This document shows, piece after piece, positions 43,383 through 55,390 of a stretch of DNA of 64,000 nt. Position numbers and translations under genes: made by a program. A model generated the notes under the pieces. That model had not been told where the DNA came from and did not search any database. It saw only the letters and a list, made by a program, of their open reading frames with translations. The first letter of the stretch is position 1. Each line of letters begins with the position of its first letter. The stretch comes from Pseudoneurospora amorphoporcata (taxonomy: Eukaryota > Ascomycota > Sordariomycetes > Sordariales > Sordariaceae), in the NCBI GenBank assembly GCA_033297205.1, contig MU859117.1:39280-103279 (forward strand), written 5' to 3'.

Positions 43383-46263
43383 ATGGCTGTTGCGACGCCA
43401 GACTCGCCGGCTGGGCAGATTGCTCAGGCCCTCGTAGACTTCTCTGTCGAGGGAGCATTTCCAGAAGAGTCGGTATCCTCTTTAACGGTAGACTCAGATG
43501 CGCTCCCAGCAGCCATTGAAGCACTCGCCAGTGCGAAAGCCAAGCTCCAGGTACCAACCATTACTTCTCGACCCACGCCTATAAACCCTTTGCTGAGGCT
43601 TTGCGCGTGTTTGTAGGCCGAGATACACACCATTAACGAAGAGACCGCCGACGATGTCCGAACATGGAAAACAAACGCCCAATCCGTCCAAGACGACATT
43701 CTTCGATCAAAAGCTCTAGCGAACGATATCTTGAAACAGTCGGAAGCGCTACAGGCGTCAGGGAAGGCCATCGAGGAAGCCGAAGCAAGAGCTGCCTTTC
43801 TCGCCCGCGAGTTGGACTACAACACACAGCTGAGAAACGCATTGAAGGGAATCAAGGCGGTTAACCAAATACTCGACCAAGTTGAGCAAGCCCGGGACGG
43901 ACGCCGTATTCTCGATGCTCTACATCTTCTCGAACGTGAGCTATAATGGTTCTAAGTGGCTGAGCCGGTTGCTAATCTGCCACCAGGATCATGGAAAGAG
44001 CTCGACGCTGTGCCCGTCAACAAGTCTTGTCGTGCTATCAAACTCCTTAATATCAGAGCCTTCGAACTCAAATCAGACGTCCATCAAGTGTTCGATCATG
44101 TATGGAATACTCTAATACACGTTGATATCGAGGGCCATAAGGTGTCAATAAGTGACACGAAGCAAGGTAAGCCAAAGCCTCTACGGCCTGTTGGAATACA
44201 ATATCTGACCCATCGTAGGCGAAGCCATGAGCTTATCTGATGCCGTCATTGGCCTTAAAGCATACCATGAAGTTGATCAGCGCGCAGCCCAACTATGGCA
44301 CGATATTGACAAGGCTATTCTTGCTCCAAGACTTGACATCAAGCAGGAACGTTTGCCCAGTATCAAGATCAATGAAAATACTTTGGAATTAGGAGGAACT
44401 TCCGATCAGTCTATTGAGGCTGTGTTCCGAGATTTAGAACAGGTCTTTGCCTTCCTGGTGGAAAATCTGCCACCAGACCTGATTGACACGATCTCAACTG
44501 TCTTACTACCAGGTCTCATCCCAACCATCACCAGAACATGGCTCGACTTGGCTGTCCCATCCTCCCTGGAGGAGATGGACAGATTTCAAGCGACAGTAAC
44601 GACGACAAAGGGCTTTTGCACCACTCTCAAAGCGCTGGGGTTGACGCATCTCAACGAACTACAAGAGTGGACCGAAAGTGCACCTAGAGTATGGCTGTCG
44701 AAACGAAGAGAAGCTGCTCTGGACCAAATAAGGACGCAATTGTCTCAGGGACTGGGCACATCGAAGCAGGTCGAAAGGGTAGAAAAACAGCTGGTTTCAA
44801 AGTCGGAGGGCCAGCAGTTGGCCGCCAATGGAGCCATGGTTACCGAAGACGATGGTGGCTGGGATGCGTGGGGATCCGATGGCGAGCAAGACACTGGCGG
44901 GCAACAGACCAGCAGGCCGGCTGCGAAAACATTGGTTGCTGAACCATCCGCTGACGCTATTGATGATGCGGCCGATGCCTGGGGCTGGGGTGAGGAAGAA
45001 CCTGAACCAGAGAAGTCAGAGGAACCTCAGCAGAAGAAGCAAAAGCAGGAGGAGGAGGATGATCCCACCGAGGCCTGGGGCTGGGGCGATGAAGCTCAGA
45101 ATGACGATACTGCGCCCGAACCAGCACCGACCGCTCCACCAGCTGCGTCGAAAACACAGACACGAGAGTTGACTTTCAAGGAGACCTACAGCATCTCATC
45201 CCTGCCACAGCCAGTCCTGGACCTGATATCTTCTCACGTCGAAGACGGAGCAGCGTTAACTCAGGGGACCTATGCCAACAGCCCCGTTGCTGCTGCTGCC
45301 GCTGGACTCTTCAGTCTTCCCACTCTTGCGCTGGCAATGTTCCGCGCCGTTGCCCCCCACTACTACGCTCCCGATGTTGGCGGGAACATGTGAGTACAAA
45401 AATATCTCTGGTATGTAACGTTGAAGTTGCTAACCATGTTACAGGTTTCTCTACAACGATGCCACCTACCTGTCGGAGCGGCTAGCTGAGTTCGCCGAGG
45501 AGTGGGTGAAGAGGGATAATATCAGCACACGGGCGCAAACCATGCTAAGACTGGATAACGACATCAAGTCCATGCAAAGCTTCGCCAACCGCGCATACAG
45601 CAACGAGATGAGCATCCAGAAGACCGTGCTCAGGGATCTACTAGGGGGTAAGTTCCGCCCACTGCTAACCATAAGTAACCTTTTTGAAACCTCCCTCTTT
45701 ACCTGTCACTAACACCACCTTCAATATCATCAGGCGAGCAAAACCTCATCCAACAAGACGACACCGAATCCTGCGTCTCCGCCGCCGTCGCCCGCGTGCG
45801 CTCCCTCGCCATCGCATGGGAATCCATCCTCTCACGCTCAGCCTGGCAGCAAGCCGTCGGCTCGCTCGCCGACGCCGTCGCTAACAAGATTATTGGCGAT
45901 GTTATGGAACTGCCAGGTATCGGCCAGGACGAGGCTTACAACATTGCTAACCATATTGCTTCCGTCACGGCTTTGGATGATTTATTCCTGCCTAGTCGCT
46001 TTGCCACAGACTCGAATTCTGCTGCTGAGAACGAAGTTCCCACGACGGCGCAGTACGCGGGCTCTTGGTTGCGCCTCAAGTACCTGTCGGAAGTGCTGCA
46101 GAGCAACCTCAAGGACGTAAGGTATCTGTGGCTGGAGAGCGAGCTGAGCTTGTACTTCTCGGCGGACGAGGTGGTGGATTTGGTCAATCTCAGCTTCGAG
46201 GATAATCCGCGGACGAGGGAGGTGATTAGGGAGATTAGAGCGAGGCCGAATCCGCTGGGGTAA
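43383..46263 (+). CDS. ZW10/Dsl1-family ER tethering protein with Trp-rich acidic linker
   Basis: Subunit of the ER tethering complex (Dsl1/NRZ) that captures COPI vesicles; in animals ZW10 also acts at kinetochores. Exons 43383..43550, 43617..43935, 43987..44166, 44219..45389, 45445..45647 and 45734..46263 give 856 aa; introns are 51-86 nt with CTAAC or CTGAC-type branch sites. The N-terminal 220 residues are helical. The C-terminal block FLYNDATYLSERLAEFAEEW through YLSEVLQSNLKDVRYLW and SADEVVDLVNLSFEDNPRTREVI matches the ZW10 C-terminus. Between them, an acidic linker has WDAW (437-440), WGW (477-479) and WGW (509-511), resembling the coatomer-binding lasso of yeast Dsl1. The start has context AGCATGGCT. 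Confidence 0.9.
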
Positions 46264-47393
46264 AGGACTCTACTTAATTGTACATAGAGAGCATAATTTA
46301 GAATGGTAGTTGTAATAACCAGAAGAATTCAACGCAACTGATGATGGTAACAGGCATATGCTCAAGGTAGTTGGTTGATTGTGATATCGGATGACCGACC
46401 TACTTTCCGGAATGACTTCGAAAATGATCCATCATCTGTGCGACTCGAAGCTTTTTAATAAAAAAATTATTTATTTATTTTCCATCGAATCTCTCGAAGT
46501 TTAGCTACGAACTGAATCCTGGAACACCCAAGTATCATGTTCCACTGCTAATACAGAATCTCTAAAGACGAAAGATGGCTTGAATGAAAAGCACACGCGG
46601 CTTAAAGAAACTTCCCTACGGTATTGCCATAGCTGATATCCATTCTGATGCAGATACTGTCCTCTTTTCCTGTCCTGTCCTGTCCTTTCCATTTTGTCTT
46701 GTTCATCCCTTTCTCCTTTTCCCTTGATCATTAATTCTCTCTTCACATCCAAGACGTAAAGACTCTATCAATTTTGATTCTTGTTCCTTCCTATGGGACT
46801 CGTGGGGTTTTTCTTTTCCCGCACCTCAAGTTGCTGTCGCGTATACAGATATTGTATGGTGTATAACCACCCTCAGGGACAATTAACAAAGGAGGTTAAG
46901 CAGGCTTTGAACGTGAAGAAATATTCATAAAAAAAAAGCTTGCTACAGGGTTTACTGCTAGCTATATAAATAGCTGTTTTGCTACACCCTTTCCATAGAA
47001 GAGATGACCGGCGGCTGTCATGCCTGTACCTGGTCAAGTTTCTCTTTCTCTTGTATGTGCTGCTGCTGTCTGCTTGTCTCTCTGTTTTCCTCTTTTCTTT
47101 CCGCGCCGGCAACGAACGCAATCCGCTTTCAATTCTCCTTCTCTCTCTTTCGCCCTTAACCAATGGGTATCATATCTTATTTCTTCCTCGTGCCACTTCC
47201 CCACACCCTACGTTCGTCCTTGGATTGTTGGTGGTTTGAGGTACACGAGCCTCTCAACAGATGGTGTCGACTTGGTGATTGTTCTCAGGTGACCTTCTTT
47301 AGCCACTAGCTAGTCTTCATGTCGATAACCGACACAAGCTGCTGTAGAATTGCGCCTGTAATAGCTAGCACTGACGCACACTCTTGGATTTGT
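46264..47393. other. Intergenic between convergent genes
   Basis: About 1.1 kb holding the 3' UTRs of the ZW10-like gene (+) and ICE2 (-). There are pyrimidine-rich stretches at about 47035-47150. No exon recognised. Confidence 0.45.
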
Positions 47394-48764
47394 TCAGTCC
47401 GCCCTCCAGTGCATTCCTTCGTTTCTTTCACCGAGATAAAGCTCGACGGTGTAGAGTCCCATGGTGGCAGCGACATTGACCCAACGCCACGGGTTTCCAC
47501 CGGCGTCACCGGCCCGCAGAGTCCACCCGATATCATCGCCATTGTTGGATACGCTGAAATGTTGCAGCAATAAGCTCGTATACACGGCAATGAGAATCGA
47601 AGGAGAGAACCAGCTGAGGAAGCCTACAAGGCGATTAGCTCCGTCGGTCTCTTCCAGCAAGCTTGGTTCGTCCATGAGAGCTCTGGCGCCGAGCTCCCGA
47701 ACAGCCGGAATGATGCGAGTGGCGCAGTAGAAGACGATGATCCGGTAGGTTAGCGAGATGATGACGCTCGGTGTAATAGTTTGGAATGCGGCATAGAGGA
47801 ACTGGAAAGAAGTGTTGAAAACTTCGGGCAGACTGCTGAGGACGTGCATCAATGTCGAGTAGGATGCCATAATGATTGGGGGCAGAGGTGGGAAATCGGG
47901 CTGAAGCGAGGCCGCTTGCTCGGCCGCAGCAACAGCTTCGGCAGACGGCTGATAGTCGGTGAAGATCTGATAGACGCATAGAACAATGTAGGCGAAGAGG
48001 AGAGATGACTCCACGGCGTTGCCGCGCCCGCTACCAATTCCATAAGCTCCCAGAAATACTGCCGAGGTCATTGTAGCTCCAATGAGGGTGGCATCGATGG
48101 TGTTGATTTCGGGGAAACGCGCAACTCTCCAGAGGAAGTAAACTGCACTGGAGATGATGGAGCCAGAAAGGGCAAGAAGGAAAATCTAGAAGAGGTCAGC
48201 AACATGGTTCGTGAGAAAACAGAATCAAAGCCAGCAACTAACCATCCATGTGTCACCTCCACCGCGGGTAACGAGCCACCTCGCAACCCGCCCAGCAGTC
48301 TGGATCACTAATAGGGTGCAGAAACCCTCCAGCAGTTGGAACACAGGGCTCGAGTAGCTCAGCGTCTTGTCCCAAGCTCCCAAAGCGACATTCTCGACAA
48401 ATCCATGCTGGCCAAAGAAGTATTCACCCCAAGTGCTGGGTTTGTGGTCCGCAGTGACAGCAGAGAAGGTGCGCGATACCCAGCCGGCGTTCTCAGCATC
48501 CACTGAGAACCTATTCAAAGACCAGATGAGAAGGGCTGGAATGACGATCCATTGCAACAAGCCGACACTGCTAGTGAAGAACCAGCGGACTCGTGACCTC
48601 TCGGGTGTGAGGAGCTTGCTGGTACTGTAGATAAGGTAGAAGATGAAGAGAGATAGCGAGTAGGCGAGGCCGGCATCGCGACCACCAACGTCGAAGGCGA
48701 TGGGTATTAGGAGTACAATGCTCAGCAATAAGATTGCGCTCGTCGAGGCGCTGATGAGCCACAT
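47394..48764 (-). CDS. ice2: ICE2-family ER membrane protein
   Basis: Multi-spanning ER protein; in yeast Ice2 supports cortical ER inheritance, ER-plasma membrane contact and lipid storage control. Exons complement(48243..48764) and complement(47394..48185) give 437 aa; the 56-nt intron is a phase-0 junction joining GGGDTWM to IFLLALSG. Hydrophobic segments are evident from residue 2 (WLISASTSAILLLSIVLLIPIAF) onward, about eight to ten in all. The conserved FDVGGRDAGLAYSLSLFIFY, the RVRWFFTSSVGLLQWIVIPALLIWSL block and the C-terminal NPWRWVNVAATMGLYTVELYLGE agree with the ICE2 family. The start MWLISAST is directly followed by the first membrane helix, as in relatives. Confidence 0.9.
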
Positions 48765-50283
48765 GGTTGCGGCGGGCGATGGTTGTCCGCCCGCTGCCGA
48801 AACCGACTATCGAGTGTTGAAGATGAAGGACGCGTCGGGGTTGAGAACCTGTCGAAGAGGTCGGGCGAACAGTCGCAGTGACGGGGAGGCTTCCTTGGAT
48901 GCGGTCGATGATGCAACCAAGGCCAGTTGGTGTACCCGAAAGTGACACGCGAGCAAGGAGTGACAAGCAGGCAAGACACGGAGCACTGTGTGGCCAAGGC
49001 CTTGACGTCGCGGAGTTGGTTGGAAGATGGTGCTTGACCGAGTCGACTTTTTGAAACGTCTTCTCTAGACTACCACTCTTGCAAAGTCGCGGTTGTTCTT
49101 TCTTTCACGGAGCGTGTCTCGCGTAGGTAGCAGGTATGAAGACGAGGTATGGTTTGGTGTGCCGGTCAATCGAGTCGATCGGTTGGTCCGTGGCCGTGTC
49201 GGTCGGTCGTTCGGGACGGGAATTTGGGCGGATGTGATTCGATGAGGTGCTCGATGATGCAGTATGACTGTTGGATGCTACGCAATGGCAGCTGCTCCCA
49301 TGAAGCAAATGGGATCGAATAAGAGTTGAATCCTGATGTCTGTCTCTCGACCAAACTTGGATATTGGAAGTTTGGAGGTGGTGGCCGTGGTAGTGGTGGG
49401 TGGCAGCGAGTGGAACGGCGGGGCTGCTTACTTCTAACTGCTGGGTGAATGAGGAGGGCTGAAACAAGAAAGCGGGAAACCCTTGGGTCTCCAATTTCTC
49501 GAGATCTACAGTCGCTAGCGAGTCCAACGATCTTCAAGGCTGACCCTGCCTGAAATGACAGCTTTTCAGGGTTTTTGGTGGTTGTGCTTGTCCACTTTTT
49601 GTCGTGTGCTCCTCGTGCTCCACCGTCCTCAAGGAAAAAACACTCCCCCTCATGACAACCCTTGCTCGGTGCCTCCCCTCATCTTGGCCAGCGGACAGCC
49701 AAGCCGCTAGCCTGAAACTGCTAGCGTTGATAGCGCTGATAACGGCTCCCTAGCTCCAACCACCCGACAACGAGGGGAAGGTACCTTAGGCATTCGATCA
49801 TGCGTTGCGCCATGATTGACAAACTTCACGTGCTTCCAAGTTGCGATGTTCTTCACATTTTGAGGGTCCGTCGACGTGAAGATATCTTATGTTCAATGCG
49901 TCCATAGATCTATTCATTCGCACTTTTACATTATCATAATTATCTTATCAGGCACTTAGTTATCATAGCTGGGCCTCATCAGCGTCCTCCTACTTCGTCC
50001 CCGGGGCAAGGTCCTGTCTAACTTCGCTTGGTATTAGAAAGAGCCGAAGCCTCCTCTCCTTCCCCATTTGACAAGCTGTTCACAAAGGGCAAGTTTGATG
50101 CTCACATCGATCTGCACAAAAAAAAAAAGAGTCAAATTTCGTCATTCATGTACAACCGTGTGAATTCAATTCGACGGGGTGTTTACACTTTCCATACCTA
50201 CCTTATTATCTTTCCTCTGGTGCGATCGAGCCCAACTCCAAAAACACGTAATCCACAATAATTTAAACACAGATCACAAAAAA
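48765..50283. promoter_or_regulatory. Intergenic; ICE2 promoter region and upstream flank of tRNA-Gly
   Basis: About 1.5 kb. The left part should be the leader and promoter of the minus-strand ICE2 gene. The segment at about 49860-49970 is AT-rich. No exon recognised. Confidence 0.45.
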
Positions 50284-50354
50284 GCGCCAGTGGTTTAGTG
50301 GTAAAATCCATCGTTGCCATCGATGGGCCCCGCGTTCGATTCGCGGCTGGCGCA
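50284..50354 (+). tRNA. tRNA-Gly (anticodon GCC)
   Basis: The 71-nt cloverleaf has acceptor stem GCGCCAG/CTGGCGC with discriminator A, an anticodon arm CATCG-TTGCCAT-CGATG with GCC at 50316-50318, and a T arm CCGCG-TTCGATT-CGCGG. The A-box region (TGGTTTAGTGG) and B-box (CGTTCGATTCG) are intact. There is no intron. A T5 run about 27 nt downstream (50381-50385) can serve as Pol III terminator. The sequence closely resembles yeast tRNA-Gly(GCC). Confidence 0.97.
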
Positions 50355-53136
50355 TTTGTTCCTTGAACGAGTCAGTTCAATTTTTCCCCCGTTTTTTGCT
50401 TTATGGTATTGCGTTACTACTACCATTCGAACACCTGAATGCAAACTGGAGAGGTTCTCAACCACATCATCGAGAACATTATTTTTTGACGCTCCCAAGC
50501 ACTGCACTTTATCAATCTTGGAGTGTCTTGTAACAACATCCAGCCCAACCACATACAATCCCGTCCGCCCAGCCAGCCAGTCACATCTCATCCTAGCTCT
50601 TAAAGAAGAAGGTGGGGGCCGGTATGGTGCTGTCCGGGTCTTGCTGGCTCGGTGCTCCTTGATCCGAACCGATGTTCGACAACGCTTACGGTGAACTCGT
50701 AAACTAGGTTTGTTGACAACTCGCGAGAAACTTACATGTATGTCTGTCTTATGCCAACACTCATCCTCGATTGGTTCATCGAGAATGGAACTCCCCCTCC
50801 GAAGCACAACATTTCCATTCGCCTTCTTGAGCGACGTTTGAGGGTTATGGAGGGCGTATAGGTAAGAGACCTAACTAAACCTCTGGGTCACTTTCAGGTC
50901 TAGTGTATGAGAAATATTCCTATGGTTACGGATCATCATGTATGTTTCACTTGCCTTGCCTCCCTGTGTGTCCATGACTGTGAGACTGTCATCCTCATAT
51001 TTCCATTCGCCATAAGGATTGCCTTATTGCCCCGTCTCCCTACCTATCATTGACGCCGACCATTTTAGCCCTGCTAAGGAGTGCTGGTCTCCTTGGGTTG
51101 TCCTTGTTTTTGACTATCTGTTACATAGACGAGGCGTAGCGCGCGACAATTTTGGAGGTTGTAAGAAACTGAGATATTTGAAGGTACTTTGGACCAAAAA
51201 CTGCGAAATTGTACAGCAAATGGGGAACTCGGAAATATTTGACCCTACTCTGTTGAGTTCCCCCAGCGAATATATCTTCTCATATCCAGCGCTGGTGTTG
51301 TATCTGGCGAATATACCTATCACCAGTGAACCAGCGAGCATCTCTACATAGCGAACTGGGTATTTCACCAGATGGAGTTTCCCGGCTTTTTTTTTAATAA
51401 GAAAAAATGTTTCTTTCCTTTCCCTCTTTTCCCAGCGCTGCGGCAACACTGTCCGGGTTCACCTGCAATTAAGACCAGGCATTGTAGGTTACAGAACTAA
51501 CTGTGAGCAGTGACACTGACAGCTCCGAGTACAACCTTGGTGACGAGTCAAGGCGTCTGTCTATGGGATCCGATCGACAAGCTTCTCGTGAGTTGCCTCG
51601 AAGTTTTGAGGTCTCCGTGTCTCTTTAAAACGTGTACTATTTGAGGCGGGCACCGCGGGCTATTCATGACTGGTGACAGATGCCCGAGTAGTAGCTCGGG
51701 AATGTTCCAAAGACCACCGGCCATAGATAGATCAAGTAGGAGTGAGAACATAGCCAAAACCGTGACAGAACTGTCAACTACCTCGTTGTGTAGTGTTCTT
51801 GTTGGGCTCTCTGGCTCTCCGGGCCAGATGAACATTTCCCTTTTTGGGTAAAGGAAGCATCAAAGACCAATGAGCTGTATCAGTGCATAGTCGCAGAAAC
51901 GGGTCCAAAAGCAGGGATGGCTTTATACCGGTTCGAAACGTGAGGCTTAAAACCGGTGTTGCTCTTATCCATCAAACCGGGAGATCGACAGCAAGCCCCA
52001 TACTCATATGTCCGGGGTTAAGAAAACGGCAAAAATCAGGGGCGATCGCGCCAAAAACATCGCAGCAGAAGAGAACACGTCGAGAAGTTAGGCTCGAACC
52101 GTACCCTCTCGCGCCTCGGGCTTTCAACACCCCTTTTTTGAAGGAGTTTAGTGACGATCGGTGGAGGATGTCTCGAGTGCGAGTCGTACGACTAAAGTTG
52201 GGCACGAGAACGGTCTTCAGGTTTGGGGCAATCATCACCCACGTCGGCTGGCAAAAACGATGATCATCTATCGCCTGCATGTGCAAGATAAGTTCGCGCT
52301 AGTTACCGCTGCGAAGAAGATGAGGTCGAAACAGCAGCCAACAGCGTCGCTGTGCGTCAGCCGTCGTCTTTTTCGACTCAGTTTGCCAGCCAGTGGAATC
52401 CGAAGATTCGAACGTGTGTACCTCGTGCAATATCACGAGGAAGATATGCTTTCAGCTGGTAATCATACAAGGGGTGAAAAGCCAAGCTGGAGACGATGCC
52501 TGGTGTTCGTTCTGGAACCACGGTTCGTTGGACAGGAGCCTGTAGGGCTGCAGACCCAGGATGTCACTCGACGTTGCGCAAATGAAGGTACCGGAGGTTG
52601 TAGCCAATGATATGCTTCTTCAGAGTAAAGATTCTCAGTGAGACTGTAAGACCTGACTGGGAAGTGTAACATCAGCTCGCCCTCAGTGAGACAGCAACGT
52701 GGTTTAGGGTAGTAGTTTAGACGTTTGAAATGTGAGGTTAATGAGAGGTTTCTGGTGGCTCAAGCACAGGGTAGACGGGGCCCGAAAGTGAGGCGAACGA
52801 GGCCTCTGATCAAACGAACCAGTAAGAAAGCAAGCATTCAAACTGACCAAAGCTTGAGCACCACAACGCAGCATACCATGGGCATGCGCAAGTATGTGCC
52901 TTTGTAGTGGCCAGAAGAAATCAAGCGATGTAGGCCCAACGATGAACAAGATACTTGGTGACATGATCCGGACGCCCCTCTTGGACAGCGAACATGCTAA
53001 ATAGGCTATCATCAGCCGATTAGGGTCCCTGGCGCTCCGCTGCGAGATATATAAAACAATACCGTTGCCCAGCTCTGTAGCTCGAACATCAGAACCCAGG
53101 CATTATTGTCCCCTTGATTCACACTCAAAGCCGAAA
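50355..53136. other. Gene-poor region
   Basis: About 2.8 kb with no exon I can recognise on either strand. Stops are frequent and the longest open frames (about 150 codons) do not resemble known proteins. The left end contains the tRNA terminator. The right end should hold the promoter of the 154-aa gene. Confidence 0.45.
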
Positions 53137-53719
53137 ATGTCATCGATGAACAAGTACTGGATCCCACACTTGGATATCCACAAAAAGGTCATCACCCAAG
53201 AGCTCCAGTACTATCTGGGACCTCAAGCAACAGTCAGACCTTTTACTCGAGAGGTGTGAACCAGCCTATCCTTAAGCCTGGTGGGCTATGGCTGACGGAG
53301 GTGACTTCAGGGAGAAGATGGATTTCTGATCACAACACCAGGGCCCTGCTTGAGCGATGTGAGTTGCCGACGATCTTTGCCCCAGTCCATGTCACAAACA
53401 ATACTGACTGGGAACTTAGGAGCAAATCGATGATATTTGCATTAAGTCGAAAGAGATGTGGGAAAAGCAAGCAGCAGCTCGAGCAACCGCAACCCCGGAT
53501 AAACCTCTCAAGAGACCACTACATCAGCCCGTTGTGATAGCTCAAGCAAGCTCGGGCGAAATGGCACCCTCGAAGCGAAGAAGAGACGACCGACGGGATG
53601 ACCGGCGAGATGACAGGAGAGATGGCAGGAAAGGCGACCGAAGGGACGACCGAAGGTGGGGTGAACAGAGGAGTCGACGTGATGACCGAAGCTGGTCCAA
53701 CGAGAGACGGCGTGATTAA
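53137..53719 (+). CDS. Small three-exon protein, 154 aa, with Arg/Asp repeat tail
   Basis: Exons 53137..53253, 53311..53358 and 53420..53719. The introns (57 and 61 nt) carry GTGTGA or GTGAGT donors, GCTGAC and TACTGAC branch sites and CAG/TAG acceptors, and both are phase 0. The start context GAAAATGTCA is good. Residues 1-80 look like a compact folded region: KYWIPHLDIHKKVITQELQYY, then ATVRPFTREGEDGFLITTPG, then SDEQIDDICIKSKEMWEKQA. Residues 107-154 are almost all Arg, Asp, Lys and Gly, with repeated DDRR. I believe the N-terminal block is conserved in other filamentous fungi, but I cannot name a function. An Arg/Asp tail of this kind is common in RNA-binding or splicing-associated proteins. 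Confidence 0.82.
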
Positions 53720-54754
53720 AGCAGGCAGCTCTACTCGTGCGGGTGTCAGAATGTTCCAAAAACGGGGCGGACACCAGGTTGCTGGACATGATGTGACCAA
53801 GTCTAGACCAAGCGGATTGATTGAAATATTGCAGGATGATACCATGAGTGACGGGCGCACCATTCAGAACTTAAGAGTTTAGACCAAAGCCGGGAAAGGC
53901 ATAATGGCAACAAATGAGGAGCCAGAATGTTTGATGTTTGCGGCGTAACAAACACATGTCTTATATCGCATATAAGGTGGATGATGATAGTGTCCTCCGG
54001 CGATGGACCAGCAACAACGTGCCATCTGGCGTGACTGTGACCCAATGAATATCGCCTCCTCTATGCTCAACGGATAAGTGCATCCATGTGTTGGCTTCCA
54101 TATCGATAATGATACTCTTCGGAATCTCAACAGTCTATGAGTATAACCCGACTGGCTATTTGCTGATTTCGGCATCGTGCGTTTTGTGCATGACAGAGTT
54201 CGAGAAGCAAGGTACAACGACGTCTGGGTCGCATCCGGTATGGGGTGTCTTCGCCGCATATATAACCGAAGGGTATCTGCAGTGTACCCAATTGTAGCAT
54301 GGGAGTGGTCGATTTTTTCTGCGGAGGCGCATCGTCAATCCAATGAAGAACCCCATTGATCTCAAGACGAGCTTGGCGTAGTTTCGACTCATCACCCAGG
54401 CAACGCCGTCAGGTCCGTAGAGAAAGCAAGAATGGGAAAGCCTTTCTTAGGTACTAAAGTGAAGGTCCGGTGGCTGGATCGGTAATCTGACTGATAGGCG
54501 CCACGGCAATGGGCCTTAGAAGAGGCGCTCTGGGACAATGTCATGAGACTTCGAAGCTAGAACAGATCCGCTTGGCTGCTCCTGGCATCGGGCACGGATG
54601 CTACCCGGAAGGTGATAAGCAAGGCGAGAACCTCGATGGCTTTGACAGACAATGTGTGGTATGCCGCACTCTTTGTCGCCGTACCTCAGTGCATGAAGCG
54701 TATGCTTCGTTTCCAGAACAGGTCCAGGGCAAGGAGGCAGGCTCCCCAGCATCC
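53720..54754. other. Intergenic between convergent genes, with possible gene remnant
   Basis: About 1 kb holding the 3' flanks of the 154-aa gene (+) and TEN1 (-). Minus-strand frames around 53960-54420 contain protein-like fragments such as GDIHWVTVTPDGTLLLV, but no start, stop and splice-site arrangement joins them. It could be a decayed gene or chance. Confidence 0.35.
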
Positions 54755-55390
54755 TCATTGCCCGTTCTTGCTGTTCGAGCTTGGAGCTATGATGCTACAG
54801 CGACTTTTCAAAGCATCTACCGATTCGCTGTACCGCTGTGTGTCAAGTGGTCCAGATGACCAAATGAGGAGAGCGCGGATGCGAACCTGCGTCTGAACCC
54901 GCGCCTGAAGTACTTCATTTTCCCTCGAACCTTTCCTGGCGGGTAAGGGATTCACAGCAGTGACATATCCTATCACGTTCACCCACTCTCCGATACGTAC
55001 TTGATCCGATTTGAGGGTCCGCAAAACCAAGGTTACGTCCACCAAGGCAACGACACAACGAGAGTCCTGGGCTTGATGTTGATACTGTAGCGTCAAGATG
55101 CCAGAAACCGAAGAGTAAGAAGTTACACTGGTATCCTGTGATTAGTTAGTCTGTTCATCAATGGCAACTCTTAGGACATCAACATCATGGCCGAAGTGGC
55201 ATGGACGAGACTTGGGTATCTGGCCAAGGGGAGGCGCAGGTTATGATGATCGAGGAGGTCAAGACCAGAGAACTAAAAAAATGGGAAGAGTGTATGCTCA
55301 CCAACCCAAAAACCGAACTTTGTCACCTTCCTTCTTCAACGCTAACTCTGGCAAGAGACATAGCTGAGATGGAAGGGGACCATTGGACAT
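54755..55390 (-). CDS. ten1: Telomere-capping CST subunit TEN1
   Basis: Small OB-fold protein that, with Stn1 (and a third subunit), protects telomeric ends and assists C-strand fill-in. Exons complement(55302..55390) and complement(54755..55127) give 153 aa. The 174-nt intron has donor GTGAGC, branch CTAAC/CTAAT and acceptor ACCAG; using the nearer CACAG acceptor gives a premature stop, so the second AG is chosen. The spliced frame reads VRFLGCVTSYSSVSGILTLQYQH, then VVALVDVTLVLRTLKSDQVRIGEWVNVIGYVTA. Both are TEN1 signature blocks forming OB strands 1-4. The N-terminus MSNGPLPSQLCLLPEL also fits the family. Length is typical (about 120-170 aa). Confidence 0.9.

Noticed and set aside
52040..52135. 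Minus-strand GGTTCGAGCC resembling a tRNA B-box
   Set aside because: The flanking bases do not form a T stem or acceptor stem, and there is no A-box at the right distance.
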